Source: Undaria pinnatifida (taxonomy: Eukaryota > Sar > Phaeophyceae > Laminariales > Alariaceae). From it: DNA of 64,000 nucleotides. Where the stretch lies: the NCBI GenBank assembly GCA_012845835.1, contig JABAKD010000007.1:13146011-13210010 (forward strand), given 5' to 3'. Positions 21,686 through 31,968 of this stretch are shown here, one piece after another (positions within the stretch are counted from its first letter, which is position 1; every line of letters starts with the position of its first letter). The notes under the pieces were generated by a model. It was given only the letters and a program-made list of their open reading frames with translations. It had not been told where the DNA came from and did no database searches. The translations under genes were made by a program, and so were the position numbers.

Positions 21686-21941
21686 GATTTAACCCGATCC
21701 TACCCATAGGACGTTCTCCGCAAAAAATCCGACGCGCTTTTTTGTTGTTAAAAAATTGTGGTCGACCGCAACAAAACTAACACAAACAGCAAAATATTCC
21801 CGGAATACTAAAAACGATCCTAGATAACAACTCAGACGTCTGGGGTAGAGGCTACTCTCGGTGTTGTTGGGGTCGGCGTTCTTTCGTCAAGTCCCGAAAG
21901 AGGTAAGCGGGTTTGAGCTACACTACTGTTAATCTGCGCTG

Positions 21942-22080
21942 CCAAACGACCGTTGTCCACTTCCAACACATGCAAGCCGCGATGAGCCCCATGGACCCAA
22001 GGAGGTCGAACAGCAGGTAGTTTAACCGGAAAGGCATGGCTACCGTTGATGGAGCAGGCGAACGAACTTCCGGAAGCAGT
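21942..22080 (-). pseudogene. Decayed exon 'Y', copy 4
   Basis: One frame reads SFACSINGSHAFP, then after a shift LNYLLFDLLGSMGLIAACMCW, the best-preserved Y copy. The segment from LLFDLL to MCW would be a membrane helix. Confidence 0.5.
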
Positions 22081-22159
22081 GGAAGAAGCGGCTTGGTCCA
22101 CCACAAGCCTGCCCTAAACGTTTGTCCTTCCATGCTAACCTTGCACGTTATTCTATCTT

Positions 22160-22265
22160 CATGCTTTGCAAGCGGCCAGCAGTCTCATCGAACCCAGAGA
22201 GTAAAAACACAATACGCTATTCGACCCGGAAGACATGGCTACCGTTGATGGAGTAGGCCAACAAA
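22160..22265 (-). pseudogene. Decayed exon 'Y', copy 5
   Basis: The minus strand reads AYSINGSHVF followed in another frame by LGSMRLLAACK. The DNA ACATGGCTACCGTTGATGGA is nearly the same as in copy 4. Confidence 0.45.
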
Positions 22266-22344
22266 GACAAGGATATGATAGTGTCGCGGCCTCCAGACCG
22301 CTCGATCTACCAAAATGGGCTATGATATTGTCACTCCATGTCTA

Positions 22345-22690
22345 CATCATCCGGTATTCTGTTCCACCCCATAAGAGCGGCTATGAACCCCAGCGATCCC
22401 AACAGGCCGAAGGCGAGGTGATGGTGATGGTGATGGTTGAAAGGGAAGCGGTGGTTTGCCGTTGTTAGAGTAGGCGAACAAACACCCGAACGTAATCGGA
22501 GCAGCGGCCCTGGCGATGGAAATAAATGCTCGTCGTAGAAATCTCGTTGATCTCGCACCGTCGGCCGCGGTTTGCGGTGATGATAGCCAGCCAGTGGAAC
22601 GTCCACAAAATACTGAATTGCGACAGCAACTGAAAACGAGAAGGAGGGGCAGGGGTAAGGACGGCGAATGGCGGGATTAGGAAATACAAC
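22345..22690 (-). pseudogene. Decayed exon 'Y', copy 6, with a hydrophobic neighbour exon
   Basis: The minus strand reads RFPFNHH, a His run, then FGLLGSLGFIAALMGWNRI. Upstream on the same strand lies FSILWTFHWLAIITANRG, a probable membrane helix resembling the HFVGISLAIHIAT exon at 24.97 kb. Frames shift between the pieces. The order helix then Y exon suggests a multi-pass protein. Confidence 0.45.
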
Positions 22691-22743
22691 GGTCATGTTC
22701 GCTGTATTCCCGGTGGAGGGAGTCCGTAGAGACAACACTACGT

Positions 22744-23310
22744 TGTTAAGTAGTAGGATTCGCAAGGGATCCATCGTATAGTCTATAGGTAGATGTTCAT
22801 TACATGGACTAGTCAAATAAATGTATGCAAAGTACTGGGTAAGCTGTCGAACCATGTGATAGAAGTTGTTTTCGTTAGTATGGAAGAGGACATATAGTCT
22901 ATATATGGTACTACGTTCCGCCAAGTAATAACGCGTTGACGGGTCACGTGCGCGTAAGATCAAAGCGCCGACCAGGTCACGTGCGTAAGATCGAAGTGTT
23001 TACCACGTCACGTGCGCAAGATTGACCTGGGTGTCGTATGTAGTGGTTACCATCATATGAGTTGATTTGTTAGAGTAAAAAGGAAGAGACACGAGTGCTT
23101 GCACATCGGGTTCACTCTTCACATCTGCATCTGAACTTGGACAGTCCATACGAGTGACGTAATGTTTTGTCTGCCCAACGAGAGCCCATTCATTTTAAAG
23201 TGATCCACCATCGTCTAAACCATCATCGGTCAGGCTCGAGCTCGTCTTGCCACGACTCTGTGTTTGCCTCTAAAGACCGTCATCGGTCAGGCACCACCAC
23301 ATTTGTAACA
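22744..23310 (+). mobile_element. Solo LTR of the Copia-like family
   Basis: The 567-bp LTR starts TGTTAAGTAGTAGGATTC and ends TTTGTAACA, and is flanked by a perfect 5-bp duplication TACGT (22739-22743 and 23311-23315). It shares the CACGTGCG motifs and the CGTCATCGGTCAGGCACCAC block with the LTRs at 265 and 10127. It is the product of LTR-LTR recombination that removed an element. Confidence 0.92.
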
Positions 23311-23315
23311 TACGT

Positions 23316-24230
23316 AGCTTAGATACGCACGGGGGATCTGATCCTCGGACTAAAACAATCCGCGTCGGTCTGGCGTCGTGATTTTAACAACTAGAGAAAT
23401 AAACCGCAAAGAACTGCTCGACACGAAACCCTAACCGATCCCCGATATGAGAAGGGAAGAGGACGCCGCAAGGAACACGGGCGAGGGAGCAGGAAATGAG
23501 ACGGTCTTATTTGATGTTGGGGTTTGGATAGAGACACTGTGTACAACATCGCCTGGTGTCTATACTCGTCCAGCACCGTCGTCAGCTTAATCGAGGAAAG
23601 CCAAGAATTCGGCCACAACATATTAAAAAATAGACGTCTGATGATCTATAGCATCTATTTCGGCGAAGGAGGGGAAAGGGGCGTAAGGAAGGCGGATGCT
23701 CTTAATTTCCAGGCTGTGCGGATTTCGTAGACATCTCAATGCACAGCCGGGGGTCAGGTCTCTGCCCGACGCCCAAAACAAGCCGAGTCGGTATGGAGTC
23801 GTGGTGTTGATAGCCCGTGAAATTTCTACGACGAAGACCGATTCGGGGCTATCAAAGACGATCTACTTCGGAGGAGGGGCGGGGGGGCAAGTAAAAGTAG
23901 TGGCAACAGGAAGGGCGACGGGAATATTCACTATTCAGATCGCAGGGAGTTCATGGAGAATATAGAAGCTACGTATGTTAATATTTAGGTTTTTGTCGCC
24001 GACGGTAACGACCCGCGTCGGCCTGGCGTCGCGATATCGGTAGCAAGCGAGATGCCCACCAAACGCTGCTCAGTGACCAAAATAGAAGACGGGCTTGCTT
24101 GAAGGTTTCAGGTTACAGGGAGTTTGTAGAGGGAAAATTCTGCATTGCTCAGGGCTGGTGTTTTGCTCACGGTGGATTTTCCTAGCTCTCAGGGTAGGAG
24201 GGTGTTCGTAAAGACATTAGGTGGCATATC
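23316..24230. other. Decayed duplicated segments, no intact gene
   Basis: The phrase CGCGTCGG(T/C)CTGGCGTCG occurs at about 23361 and 24013, and CTATTTCGGCGAAGGAGG / CTACTTCGGAGGAGGGGC at 23655 and 23862, so older sequence was duplicated here. The minus strand near 24040-24090 reads LVGISLATDIAT, matching the exon at about 24.97 kb. Confidence 0.4.
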
Positions 24231-24238
24231 CTAATACA

Positions 24239-24425
24239 TAGGGGCTTTGTTTAGCGCATCGTAGCTAACTATCCCATTCGGGATTCATATCGAAAAATTT
24301 ATACATCAGGAAAGCCTATGACCGCACGGAACAAATAGATCAATCGCGCCAGTGACCCCTAGGCACTGTAAGAAAAGTCACAAAACAGGACCCCCTGTTC
24401 GTAGAATTGGACTAAAAAAGCTAGG
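24239..24425 (+). mobile_element. MITE-A copy, right half
   Basis: It contains TTTAGCGCATCGTAGCTAAC, GCGCCAGTGACCCCTAGGCA and GGACCCCCTGTTCGTAG, the degenerate right half of MITE-A. Confidence 0.55.
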
Positions 24426-24465
24426 TTTCTGTTCGGCGGACAGAACGATTCTGGCGTCGATCAAG

Positions 24466-24967
24466 GCTCTAAGCCACTCGCACGAGTGACACTCTGTTCT
24501 TCACTGACAAACACGCGTTACGCGAGCATGATTCTACGATATCCCCCTCCTCCTAAATCAGCGATGCCGTTTAGCGAACGTTTGATGGCTACTCGGCACA
24601 AGGAATTATACTATTGAAAGAGACATATCCATATATTCTCTCGTGTGCCAAGGTCTATTGATCGACGCCGTCGGGGTGTCGTTGTCGAGGGACACACACC
24701 GTATTTCAGGAGATACGATCGGGAGTTGGTTTCGAAACCGACGATTTCGTCAAAGAAACGTTGGAGGGGCTACTGTAGAACGGCTCGCGATGTGTTTGGC
24801 ACAGCGTAGCTAACCATCCCAATTGGGGATTCATACAGAAAAATCAAAACATCACGAAAGCCCATGGCCGCAGCGAACAGCGCGATCCCTCGAGCGAGGG
24901 GCCCTGAGCCGCTGCAAAGACAAGGCCCCCAAAAACATACCTAACCCTTATGGTGCCGTAGCTTTGG
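24466..24967 (+). mobile_element. MITE-A copy split by MITE-B
   Basis: The left piece (24466-24531) has AAGGCTCTAAGCCACTCGCA and CGAGTGAC; the right piece (24781-24967) has GGCACAGCGTAGCTAACC, TCGAGCGAGGGGCCCTGAGC and GGTGCCGTAGCTTTGG. MITE-B fills the gap, so B inserted into A here. Confidence 0.65.
24532..24780 (-). mobile_element. MITE-B copy nested in MITE-A
   Basis: Ends TTCTACGATATCCCCC and GGGGCTACTGTAGAA are inverted copies of each other. Inner blocks match other B copies in inverse orientation: GATCGACGCCGTCGGGGTGT, TTCAGGAGATACGATCGGGA. Confidence 0.7.
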
Positions 24968-25270
24968 CCCGTCGCGATGTGTATGGCCAGCGAGATGCCC
25001 ACGAAATGTTGCTGGGTGGTACAGAAACGGTTAAAAGGCGACCTACGCATGGCCAGGGGCAAGGCTAGCAAAACAAATTCTCCATGACTTTGATGCTGGA
25101 GAGAGGGCTTCTTAAAGATAAGCCTGCGTGGCACAGGGTTAGGCTCTATTGCTGTATTCCTCTGTATTCCGTCACTCGGGGACGCGAGCCACGTCAAAAA
25201 AACATTTTTGTTGTTGGTCAGAACATTACCGCGAGTGAGGAGGCTCCTTAGACGAAAGACGATTAACACA
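24968..25270 (-). pseudogene. Decayed membrane-protein exon 'X'
   Basis: The minus frame contains GEFVLLALPLAMRR followed by CTTQQHFVGISLAIHIAT, two hydrophobic stretches. The second recurs as LVGISLATDIAT near 24.05 kb. It directly abuts the right end of the split MITE-A, as other exon copies abut MITE-A. The ORF (24844-25278) extends into the MITE, so only the upstream part is meaningful. Confidence 0.42.
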
Positions 25271-25439
25271 ATTGTCAAACGTCATATTCTTGTAAAACGA
25301 TTTTCTTCTAGTCTATACCTAAGCCCACTGGTTCGCACATCACGAAAGATCTCTCAGTTTGCTCAAAATTAGCTTTTGGGCGGTGAGGCATAGAGCTCAT
25401 CACTCAATGTGAGAACACTAGGTAAATATCTCTACCGCA

Positions 25440-25520
25440 GCATCAGCGGCACCAACTCACGGGGTTGATGCAGACGTAGCACGCAACGAGGAGGATGAGC
25501 GTGGACAGCCGCTCCCGGAC
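25440..25520 (-). pseudogene. Decayed exon 'Z', partial copy
   Basis: The minus strand reads LILLVACYVCINPVSW, the C-terminal part of the Z exon seen better at 29.5-29.8 kb. Confidence 0.42.
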
Positions 25521-25781
25521 AAGGCTACGGTAGGGGGGGTACCCTAGTTTTCACTGGTGTGTTTGAGCCAGTCGCACGAGTGACTCTGTACCTCACAGAT
25601 GCAAATGGTTTAGGCACTTGTTTTGGTGCAGCTTAGATTACCTTTGCATGGCGGATTGATTTCGTCAATATAAAAAATGAAGAAAACGTCATATCGCAAA
25701 ATAACAAAGGGGTTACTCGCGCGAGTGACCCCTAGCGACTGAAATACAAGGCCCAAAAAGGGACCCCCCTACCGTAGCCTG
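25521..25781 (+). mobile_element. MITE-A copy, best preserved (about 260 bp)
   Basis: Terminal inverted repeat: AAGGCTACGGTAGGGGGG at the left and CCCCCCTACCGTAGCCT at the right. Inside are GTCGCACGAGTGACTCTG and the palindromic GGTTACTCGCGCGAGTGACC. No ORF. It is the reference copy for the family. The duplicated target site is not clear. Confidence 0.85.
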
Positions 25782-26820
25782 GGTAAGCGGTGCCGGTGCG
25801 TCACCGTCGCCAACGAGAGGACTAACCGGGTACCAAGAAATACACGAAGTATCAATTTTGTACGACCCTTCCCCCCGTCCCGCTATCGTGTTCTTCCCTA
25901 CGACCGGGGTGTGATCGTGCTTCGGAGATTTCTTGTACTTGGTGGTCCCTGACACTTACTTAGCCATTGGGATTGGTGATCGGATTTCGTGCGCATGTTT
26001 TCTATAAATCTGGTGGGTTTGAATTCAAGGTTCTTGGAAACGTTACTCGGAACGGTCACACCCTTTTTTATCGTTCTATTTTCCGTAGCATGGGGATCAT
26101 CCCTAATGCAGTACTACTACAACGTTCAAAACAACTGCGTGCTGTTAGACGCGTGCTACGTTACAGGTGTTAAGGGTATACCACTTTGAAGCCAAAATCC
26201 GTTCTGAATGGCAGAGGTCCTTAATATATTCATAAAATCGTCGGAATGCCAACATTTTCACGGAATGTTAATGTTTTCGGTACCTACCTGTGGAACCTTG
26301 AGTTTGTTCATCACGTTGGACTTTCAGCCATTAAGTGAGAATCAACAGAAAAACGTAGGTGCGCGCCTATCGTTGCGTGCGTCGTTAGTACGATTGAGGC
26401 AGAAGTTTTGACCAATTTTTTAGTTTCCCAACTTCTTTCTCTCTGAATGATGACGGGCTCTCCTTAACTCCGAAGTGTCTGAATGCTACCATCATGAGGG
26501 CCATTCTTCTCGAAAGCTAACTTTTTGCGTTTGTATACATGTTACAATAATGGGCCGTGTTTTTTTTGTTGATTTTTGTAAGAAATGATTTGGGTGAGGT
26601 CGTGTAAAAGGAGACTCCTCAAATATATATGATGCACCTGTACCGTCGCCTCTGTCCCCAACATCCCCCACATATCAAGCCGCTGGTCCCCGATAGCGTG
26701 GAGGCAATTATTCTACAGTTCTACGAGGTTTGAACGCTCAATCAAGGACTTTTCGTTTTGACCAGACGTCCCACGCCAGAGGTGCAGCAGATTCTAACAA
26801 TTTTCTGAGGTCCTACCTTG
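25782..26820. other. Unassigned DNA
   Basis: ORFs of 66-80 codons overlap on both strands without domains. At 26185-26300 phrases such as AAATCGTCGGAATG and TTACATTTTCG-like text resemble 18.7 kb. No gene supported. Confidence 0.35.
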
Positions 26821-26825
26821 AAGAC

Positions 26826-27049
26826 TTCAATATCGTCATCATCATCAGCATCATCAACATCAATATCCATCATCATCATCATCATCATCATCAGCATCAT
26901 CAACATCATCATCATCCATCATCATCAACATCATCAACATCATCAACATCAATATCCATCATCATCAGCATCATCAACATCAATATCCATCTTCATCAAC
27001 ATCAATATCCATCATCAACATTATCAACATCAATATCCATCATCATCAA

Positions 27050-27091
<42 letters not shown>

Positions 27092-27133
27092 TATCATCAT
27101 CATCAACATCATCATCATCATCATCCATTACCA
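26826..27133. repeat. (ATC)n microsatellite with AAC and ATATCC variants
   Basis: About 300 bp of CATCAT units with regular CAACATCAATATCC interruptions, a higher-order pattern of about 27-30 bp. Predicted Ser/Ile/His-rich proteins across it are artefacts. Confidence 0.95.
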
Positions 27134-27204
27134 CCTGAAACATGATTTCGAAGAAGTTCGTTCGCGCAATCCGACCAACAAACATTCCCGTATGAACTTA
27201 TTGT

Positions 27205-27393
27205 TGTGCGGTAGCCCCAGCAACTTTTCTTCAACGTAGTCGCCGGTTTAGAAACGAGCTCTGGGTATATCTCCTGACATACGGCGCTCCCATCCACCCC
27301 GACCTTCGATAGTCCTTTGCGAAATAATGCTTCCTCGTTGTCGAGCAGCCACGAAACGTTCGTGAAAGGAAAACACCGATTTTGGGGTGATGT
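27205..27393 (+). mobile_element. MITE-B copy, degenerate
   Basis: It has GCGGTAGCCCCAGCAACTTT, GTCGCCGGTTTAGAAAC, CGAGCAGCCACGAAACGTTC and CACCGATTTTGGGGTGATG. The right terminus has decayed. Confidence 0.6.
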
Positions 27394-27498
27394 TATCGAT
27401 TAACCTGAAAATTACTAGGTTTATAAGGCCTATTAGGCTTTCTAGGGTTATTAGGCTGACCGATAGTTTGTCACTTGAGAAAGTCAAGCGCAACACTT

Positions 27499-28430
27499 AC
27501 ATTAACATTAACATTAACATTAACATTGACATTAGCATTACCATTAACGTTAACATTGACATTGACATTAACATTAACTTTAACATTAACATTAACATTG
27601 ACGTTAACATTAACATTGACATTAACACTATCTCTAGCATTAACATTAACATTAACATTACCAGTAACATTAACATTACCATTAAATTAATATTAACATT
27701 GACATTGACATTAGCATTAACACTAACATTAACGTTAACATTGAAATTAACATTAACATTAACATTAACATTAACATTGACATTAACATTACCATCAACA
27801 TTACCAGTAACATTAATATTAACCAACGTTAACATTACCATTAACATTAACACTAACACTAGCATTTACATTAACGTTAGCATTAGCATTAACACTAACA
27901 CTAACATTAACATGAACATGAACATGAACATGAACATGAACATTAACATGAACATTACCATTACCATTACCATTGACATCAACATTAACATTAACATCAA
28001 CATGAACATTATCCTTTACATTAACATGACATTAACATTAACATTGACATTAACATTAACACTAACATGAACATTAACATGAACATTACCAGTATCATTA
28101 ACATTAACTAACGTTAACATAAGCATTAACATTAACATTAACACTAACACTAACATATTCATTAACATTAGCATTAGCATCAACATTAACACTAACATTA
28201 ACATGAACATGAACATGAACATGAACATGAACATGAACATGAACATGAACATGAACATGAACATGAACATTAACATTAACATTAACATTAACATTACAAT
28301 GAACATGAACATTAACATCAACATCAACGTTAACATTAACATTAACATTAACGTTGACGTTAACATTAACATGAACGTTAACATCAACATTACCAGTAAC
28401 ATTAACATTAGCATTATAAGCATTGACATT
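27499..28430. repeat. (ACATTA)n hexanucleotide array, about 930 bp
   Basis: The array alternates pure ACATTA blocks with ACATTG, ACATGA and ACACTA variants. The ACATGA blocks (about 27910-27950 and 28200-28265) form separate homogeneous domains, and whole segments such as CATTACCAGTAACATTA recur. All ORFs across it (Asn/Ile, Thr/Leu, Val/Asn dipeptide proteins) are artefacts. Confidence 0.97.
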
Positions 28431-28469
28431 ACGATTGCTGCAAACAACCCCTACGGTGGTATGACTGAG

Positions 28470-28570
28470 GGGTTGACCTCGCTCTCGGAAATTGGTGCAA
28501 GCGCGGCACACGAAAAGGACAACGCGCACGGAGAGTGTCACCGGTATCTCGCCGCCGCCAGATAGGAGAG
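28470..28570 (-). pseudogene. Decayed exon 'Z', copy
   Basis: The minus strand reads GGGEIPVTLSVRVVLFVCRACTN, aligning with IGGGELTVTLTALILLLTCYVWTN at 29.6 kb. It abuts the hexanucleotide array. Confidence 0.45.
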
Positions 28571-28808
28571 AAAAAGTGTCAACGTAATAAATGTACTATC
28601 GGATGCCCCGGGCAAGGGACATGGTCGAATTTCGCACACACCTTTCGTCTGATCAAATACCATCATATTGCTTTGGGCGAGGCGGGGAGGTCCTCATCGC
28701 AATTGCTCGAGCCCTCCCTTCCCTACGCGGTGCTGCGTCTTGAAAGGGATGCGTGGACAATGGTCAAATGAGTAAGGCCACCAACTAATGAATATCTCCC
28801 TCTCGAGC

Positions 28809-29340
28809 AAGGCTACGGTATTGTCGTATCATATTCCCCCCTTTTTCACGACCTGGTTTGAGCTACTATATCACAATACTATCATACTATCATACTATCA
28901 CACTATCACACTATCATACTATCATACTATCATACTATCATACTATCATACTATCATACTATCATACGATCATACTATCATACTATCATACTATCATTCT
29001 ATCATACTATCATACTATCATACTATCATTATATCATACTATCAAACTATCATACTATTTCATACTGTATCATACTATATCATACTATCGTACTATCATA
29101 CTATCATACTACCATACTATCATACTATAATACTATCATAGTCGCACGAGTGACTCTGTACCTCGCTGACCGAACCACGTTAGGTGTTTACGTTTGCACA
29201 ACGTAGCTAACCATCCCACTGAGGATTCAGCACGAAAGCCTACACCGCAAGGAACAGTCACTTAGGATCACTCGCGCGAATGATCCCGAGCCACTGCATA
29301 AAAAACTTGAAAAAAACAGCAACATAAGCCCCCTACCGTA
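28809..29340 (+). mobile_element. MITE-A copy with an (ACTATCAT)n expansion
   Basis: Left end CAAGGCTACGGTATTGTC, right end CCCCCTACCGTA. After the GGTTTGAGCTAC block a 280-bp octanucleotide array has grown; the rest (AGTCGCACGAGTGACTCTGT, ACAACGTAGCTAACCATCCC, TCACTCGCGCGAATGATCCC) is normal MITE-A. Confidence 0.72.
28862..29141. repeat. (ACTATCAT)n octanucleotide microsatellite
   Basis: About 33 units of ACTATCAT with few variants, inside a MITE-A copy at the site where the 17.3-kb copy carries (ATATC)n. Confidence 0.96.
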
Positions 29341-29349
29341 TTATGTCTC

Positions 29350-29430
29350 TCTAGCACCCTACAACGGAGTTGGAGCGCAGACGTAGCACGCGAGAAGGAG
29401 GATGAGGTCGAGTTTAGCATCATCGCCAAG
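29350..29430 (-). pseudogene. Decayed exon 'Z', copy next to MITE-A
   Basis: The minus strand reads ARIGNVDLAMMLNSTSSS in one frame and LDLILLLACYVCAPTPL in the next. Both halves match the Z exon, so one indel separates them. Confidence 0.45.
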
Positions 29431-29516
29431 TCAACATTGCCAATACGAGCTATACGCGGGATCTAGAACTAGACGGGCACCTCGAAACACGAAACTAAAA
29501 GCCCCCCCCGGAAAAA

Positions 29517-29865
29517 TCATGTTGGAGACAAAATGAAGCTCCTCATGAGTATAATCCGGGCTACAATCGTTGAGCACTGCCTTACCCTTGCATCAAAACG
29601 GATCCAGCGACTCACGGAGTTGGTCCAGACGTAACACGTCAAGAGGAGAATGAGCGCGGTGAGTGTCACCGTCAACTCGCCGCCACCAATACGGGGAATA
29701 AACGGGAGCAAGAAGCAGATGAGAACCTCAAACACCAGTCCCAATGTTTGGGACAACCGGACACTCAACTACGGCGTGAGATAGGGCTCAGCCAATAGCT
29801 CAAACACCGGAACCATTATCCCACAGACGAGCAAGACCTGTCCAACGGGGTATGCGAAGGGGGGG
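29517..29865 (-). pseudogene. Best copy of exon 'Z', membrane-protein fragment
   Basis: On the minus strand the upstream part reads VGQVLLVCGIMVPVFELLAE and the downstream frame reads LGLVFEVLICFLLPFIPRIG then GGELTVTLTALILLLTCYVW and TNSVSRWI. At least two, probably three, segments are long and hydrophobic enough to be membrane helices. A stop (TAG after YLTP) divides the two parts. The protein-like quality, codon pattern and recurrence at 25.4, 28.5 and 29.4 kb argue for a real ancestral exon. I cannot name the family. Confidence 0.5.
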
Positions 29866-30544
29866 GAGGGAGGGAGGGGGAGATAGAGAGGAGGTGAGAA
29901 ATACGTACCATGTCTTAAAAACTATTCACCAGAGCCATCTCAATCTGTGGGTGAAGCAGAAAGTTTCTTCAAAGCTCCCAACATGAGGAGCCCAGTGCGT
30001 CAACATCTTATCCAAACCATGACTTCGAAGGCGTTGAGTCCCGCAACCCGATCAACGTTTCTACGCGATGGTCCTCAAAAAAGACATTAAAAAGATCATG
30101 GCACTTACCGAAACTTCTTCCCCTGAGTGGCGCAATTGGTGAGGAACATTAGCTAGCCCATCGACAGCACCCACCCCCTACCGTGGGATGATTCGCCAGT
30201 CAAAAATGATATTGATTAATTAAATCACTAATGCGCCGTACTTAGTTTTCGACTCGTTCGCGCTCTCCCACGCTACCACCAAGGCGTGAGGGGCGGTACA
30301 ACAAACAGCCCCTGGAGTATACGACCTTAACGCCTCAGAAGAAGAACTTTTGTCCGGATGGGGGAGGTGAATGAGATGGAAGCTGGACGAAAGCAACGGC
30401 GTAGCATTGGCTGTCGAGACAGGACGTGGGACAGGTGGAGGGGGCGGGGCGGAGGCGGGGGCGAGAGCAACGAGACAGAGCATCGAACAGCTGTCGCAAA
30501 AGGAGCTGGGCACGTGCCACTAAGGTACAGGCGCATGGTTGGTT
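29866..30544. other. Decayed repeated sequence and unassigned DNA
   Basis: The stretch 29940-30200 resembles 32840-33120: both have a GAGCTC/GAGGAGC, TTCGAAGGCGTT, CGCAACCCGATCAAC and ACCCC(C)TACCGTGGGATGA order, so they are older duplicates. A G-rich run lies at about 29860-29885. No gene supported. Confidence 0.4.
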
Positions 30545-31050
30545 TTGTTCTAAGGCTCCTCGCTCGAGTGGCTCACTCAAAACGTACTGCGGAGCACCGT
30601 GTTTTTTTGTGAGTCTACTCGATGTATTAGCTCACTCAAAAACTAGTTCGAACCGTTTTTTTCCCCGAGGCTCCTCGCTCGAGTTCCCGTCTCAAATACT
30701 ACTTCGGACCGTTTTCTTTTCTGCGGCTTCTCGGTCGAGTTGCCCACTCAAAATAATACTTCGCAGCCCCGTGTTTTTTTCTGAGGCTCCTTGCTCGAGT
30801 AGCCCACTCAAAAAACACCTTCGAACCGTTTTTTTTTCTGGGACTCCTCGCTCGAGTAGCCCACTATAAAACCTACTTCGCAGCACCGTGTTTTTTTCTG
30901 AGGCCCCTGGCTCGAGTAGCCCACTCAAGAAACTACTTCGCACCGTTTTTTTTTTCTGAGGCTCCTGACTCGAGTAGCCCACCCAAATCCTAGTCTCGGC
31001 ACCGTTGTTCTCAGAGGCTCCTCGCTCAAGTAGCCCATCTACAACCTAAT
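30545..31050. repeat. Tandem repeat, about 60-bp unit, eight copies
   Basis: Each unit has GGCTCCTCGCTCGAGTAGCC, CACTCAAAA, a CTACTTCG(C/G)A(C/G)C block and a T6-T9 run ending CTGA. The units vary by a few bases and in T-run length. ORFs across it (Leu/Ser/Lys-rich) are artefacts. Confidence 0.9.
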
Positions 31051-31688
31051 CCCGAGTAACCTGAAAGCGCAACCCGATAAACAAAACCCTTAGTCTATAG
31101 CCTAGGTACACCCAAATACAAGATGCGGAGTATTAGACTATATTGCATAAAACAGGAAAAAATATTTCGTATGTAACGATTTTGGGTTAGGGAGGCTCGT
31201 CTCCATTTCGGGAAAGGGTTTGCTAAAAAGAGGCATACCTCAATACTTCCATCGTAGCGCGCCTTGGAGGGAGGGCTGCGGGAAACAAGGTGGACCAATG
31301 CTAGGGCGCTAGGGTAAGGGAGATATCTTCATAATATTCACCACCGCCGGCTATTGACGGTTCACACGACTGACGCTTTTGGAAACCACAGTAACAGATC
31401 GAAATTAGGCGAATTGTTTGTCGCAGCGTAGCCTCTGCTTTGGGAAGCTCTCAGGCTTGACGTTCTCTTCCTCGCGGCGCAATCTCTCCGCAGCATCGTC
31501 ATCGCCACTGGACTCATTGCTTCCAGCGGTGTTGGTGTTGACGGCAGTGGTGGTGAGGAGGGCGGGAATGACCGCAGCTTGAATCCAGGAAGGCTTGCGA
31601 ATGCCATAAGCTTCAATCTCCACCAAGCCATCGTTGTCAACGTTGTTGTCGAAAGTGACAAGTTGTCTTTCGCTCCAACACAGCGACC
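31051..31688. other. Unassigned DNA
   Basis: The minus strand at about 31405-31626 has an open frame (EIEAYGIRKPSWIQAAVIPA...) with Thr/Ala/Asn-rich text, extended by the neighbouring GTT/GTG array. It may be the end of a decayed coding exon, but no domain is visible. Confidence 0.35.
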
Positions 31689-31689
31689 G

Positions 31690-31901
31690 TTGTTGTTGTT
31701 GTGGTTGTTGTTGTTGTGGTTGTTGTTGTTGTGGTTGTGATTGTGGTTGTGGTTGTGGTTGTGATGGTGGTCGTGGTCGTGGTAGTGGTTGTGGTTGTGG
31801 CTGTGGTTGCGATGGTGGTCGTGGTCGTGGTCGTGTTCGTGGTCGTGGTCGTGTTCGTGTTCGTGTTCGTGTTTGTGGTCGTGGTTGCGGTTGCGGTTGC
31901 G

Positions 31902-31968
<67 letters not shown>

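Noticed and set aside
27387-28565. Long ORFs of 120-227 codons across the ACATTA array
   Set aside because: They are dipeptide repeats dictated by the hexanucleotide unit and occur on both strands and in several frames.
26826-29141. CRISPR array
   Set aside because: Repeats are short units without spacers, in a eukaryotic repeat context.
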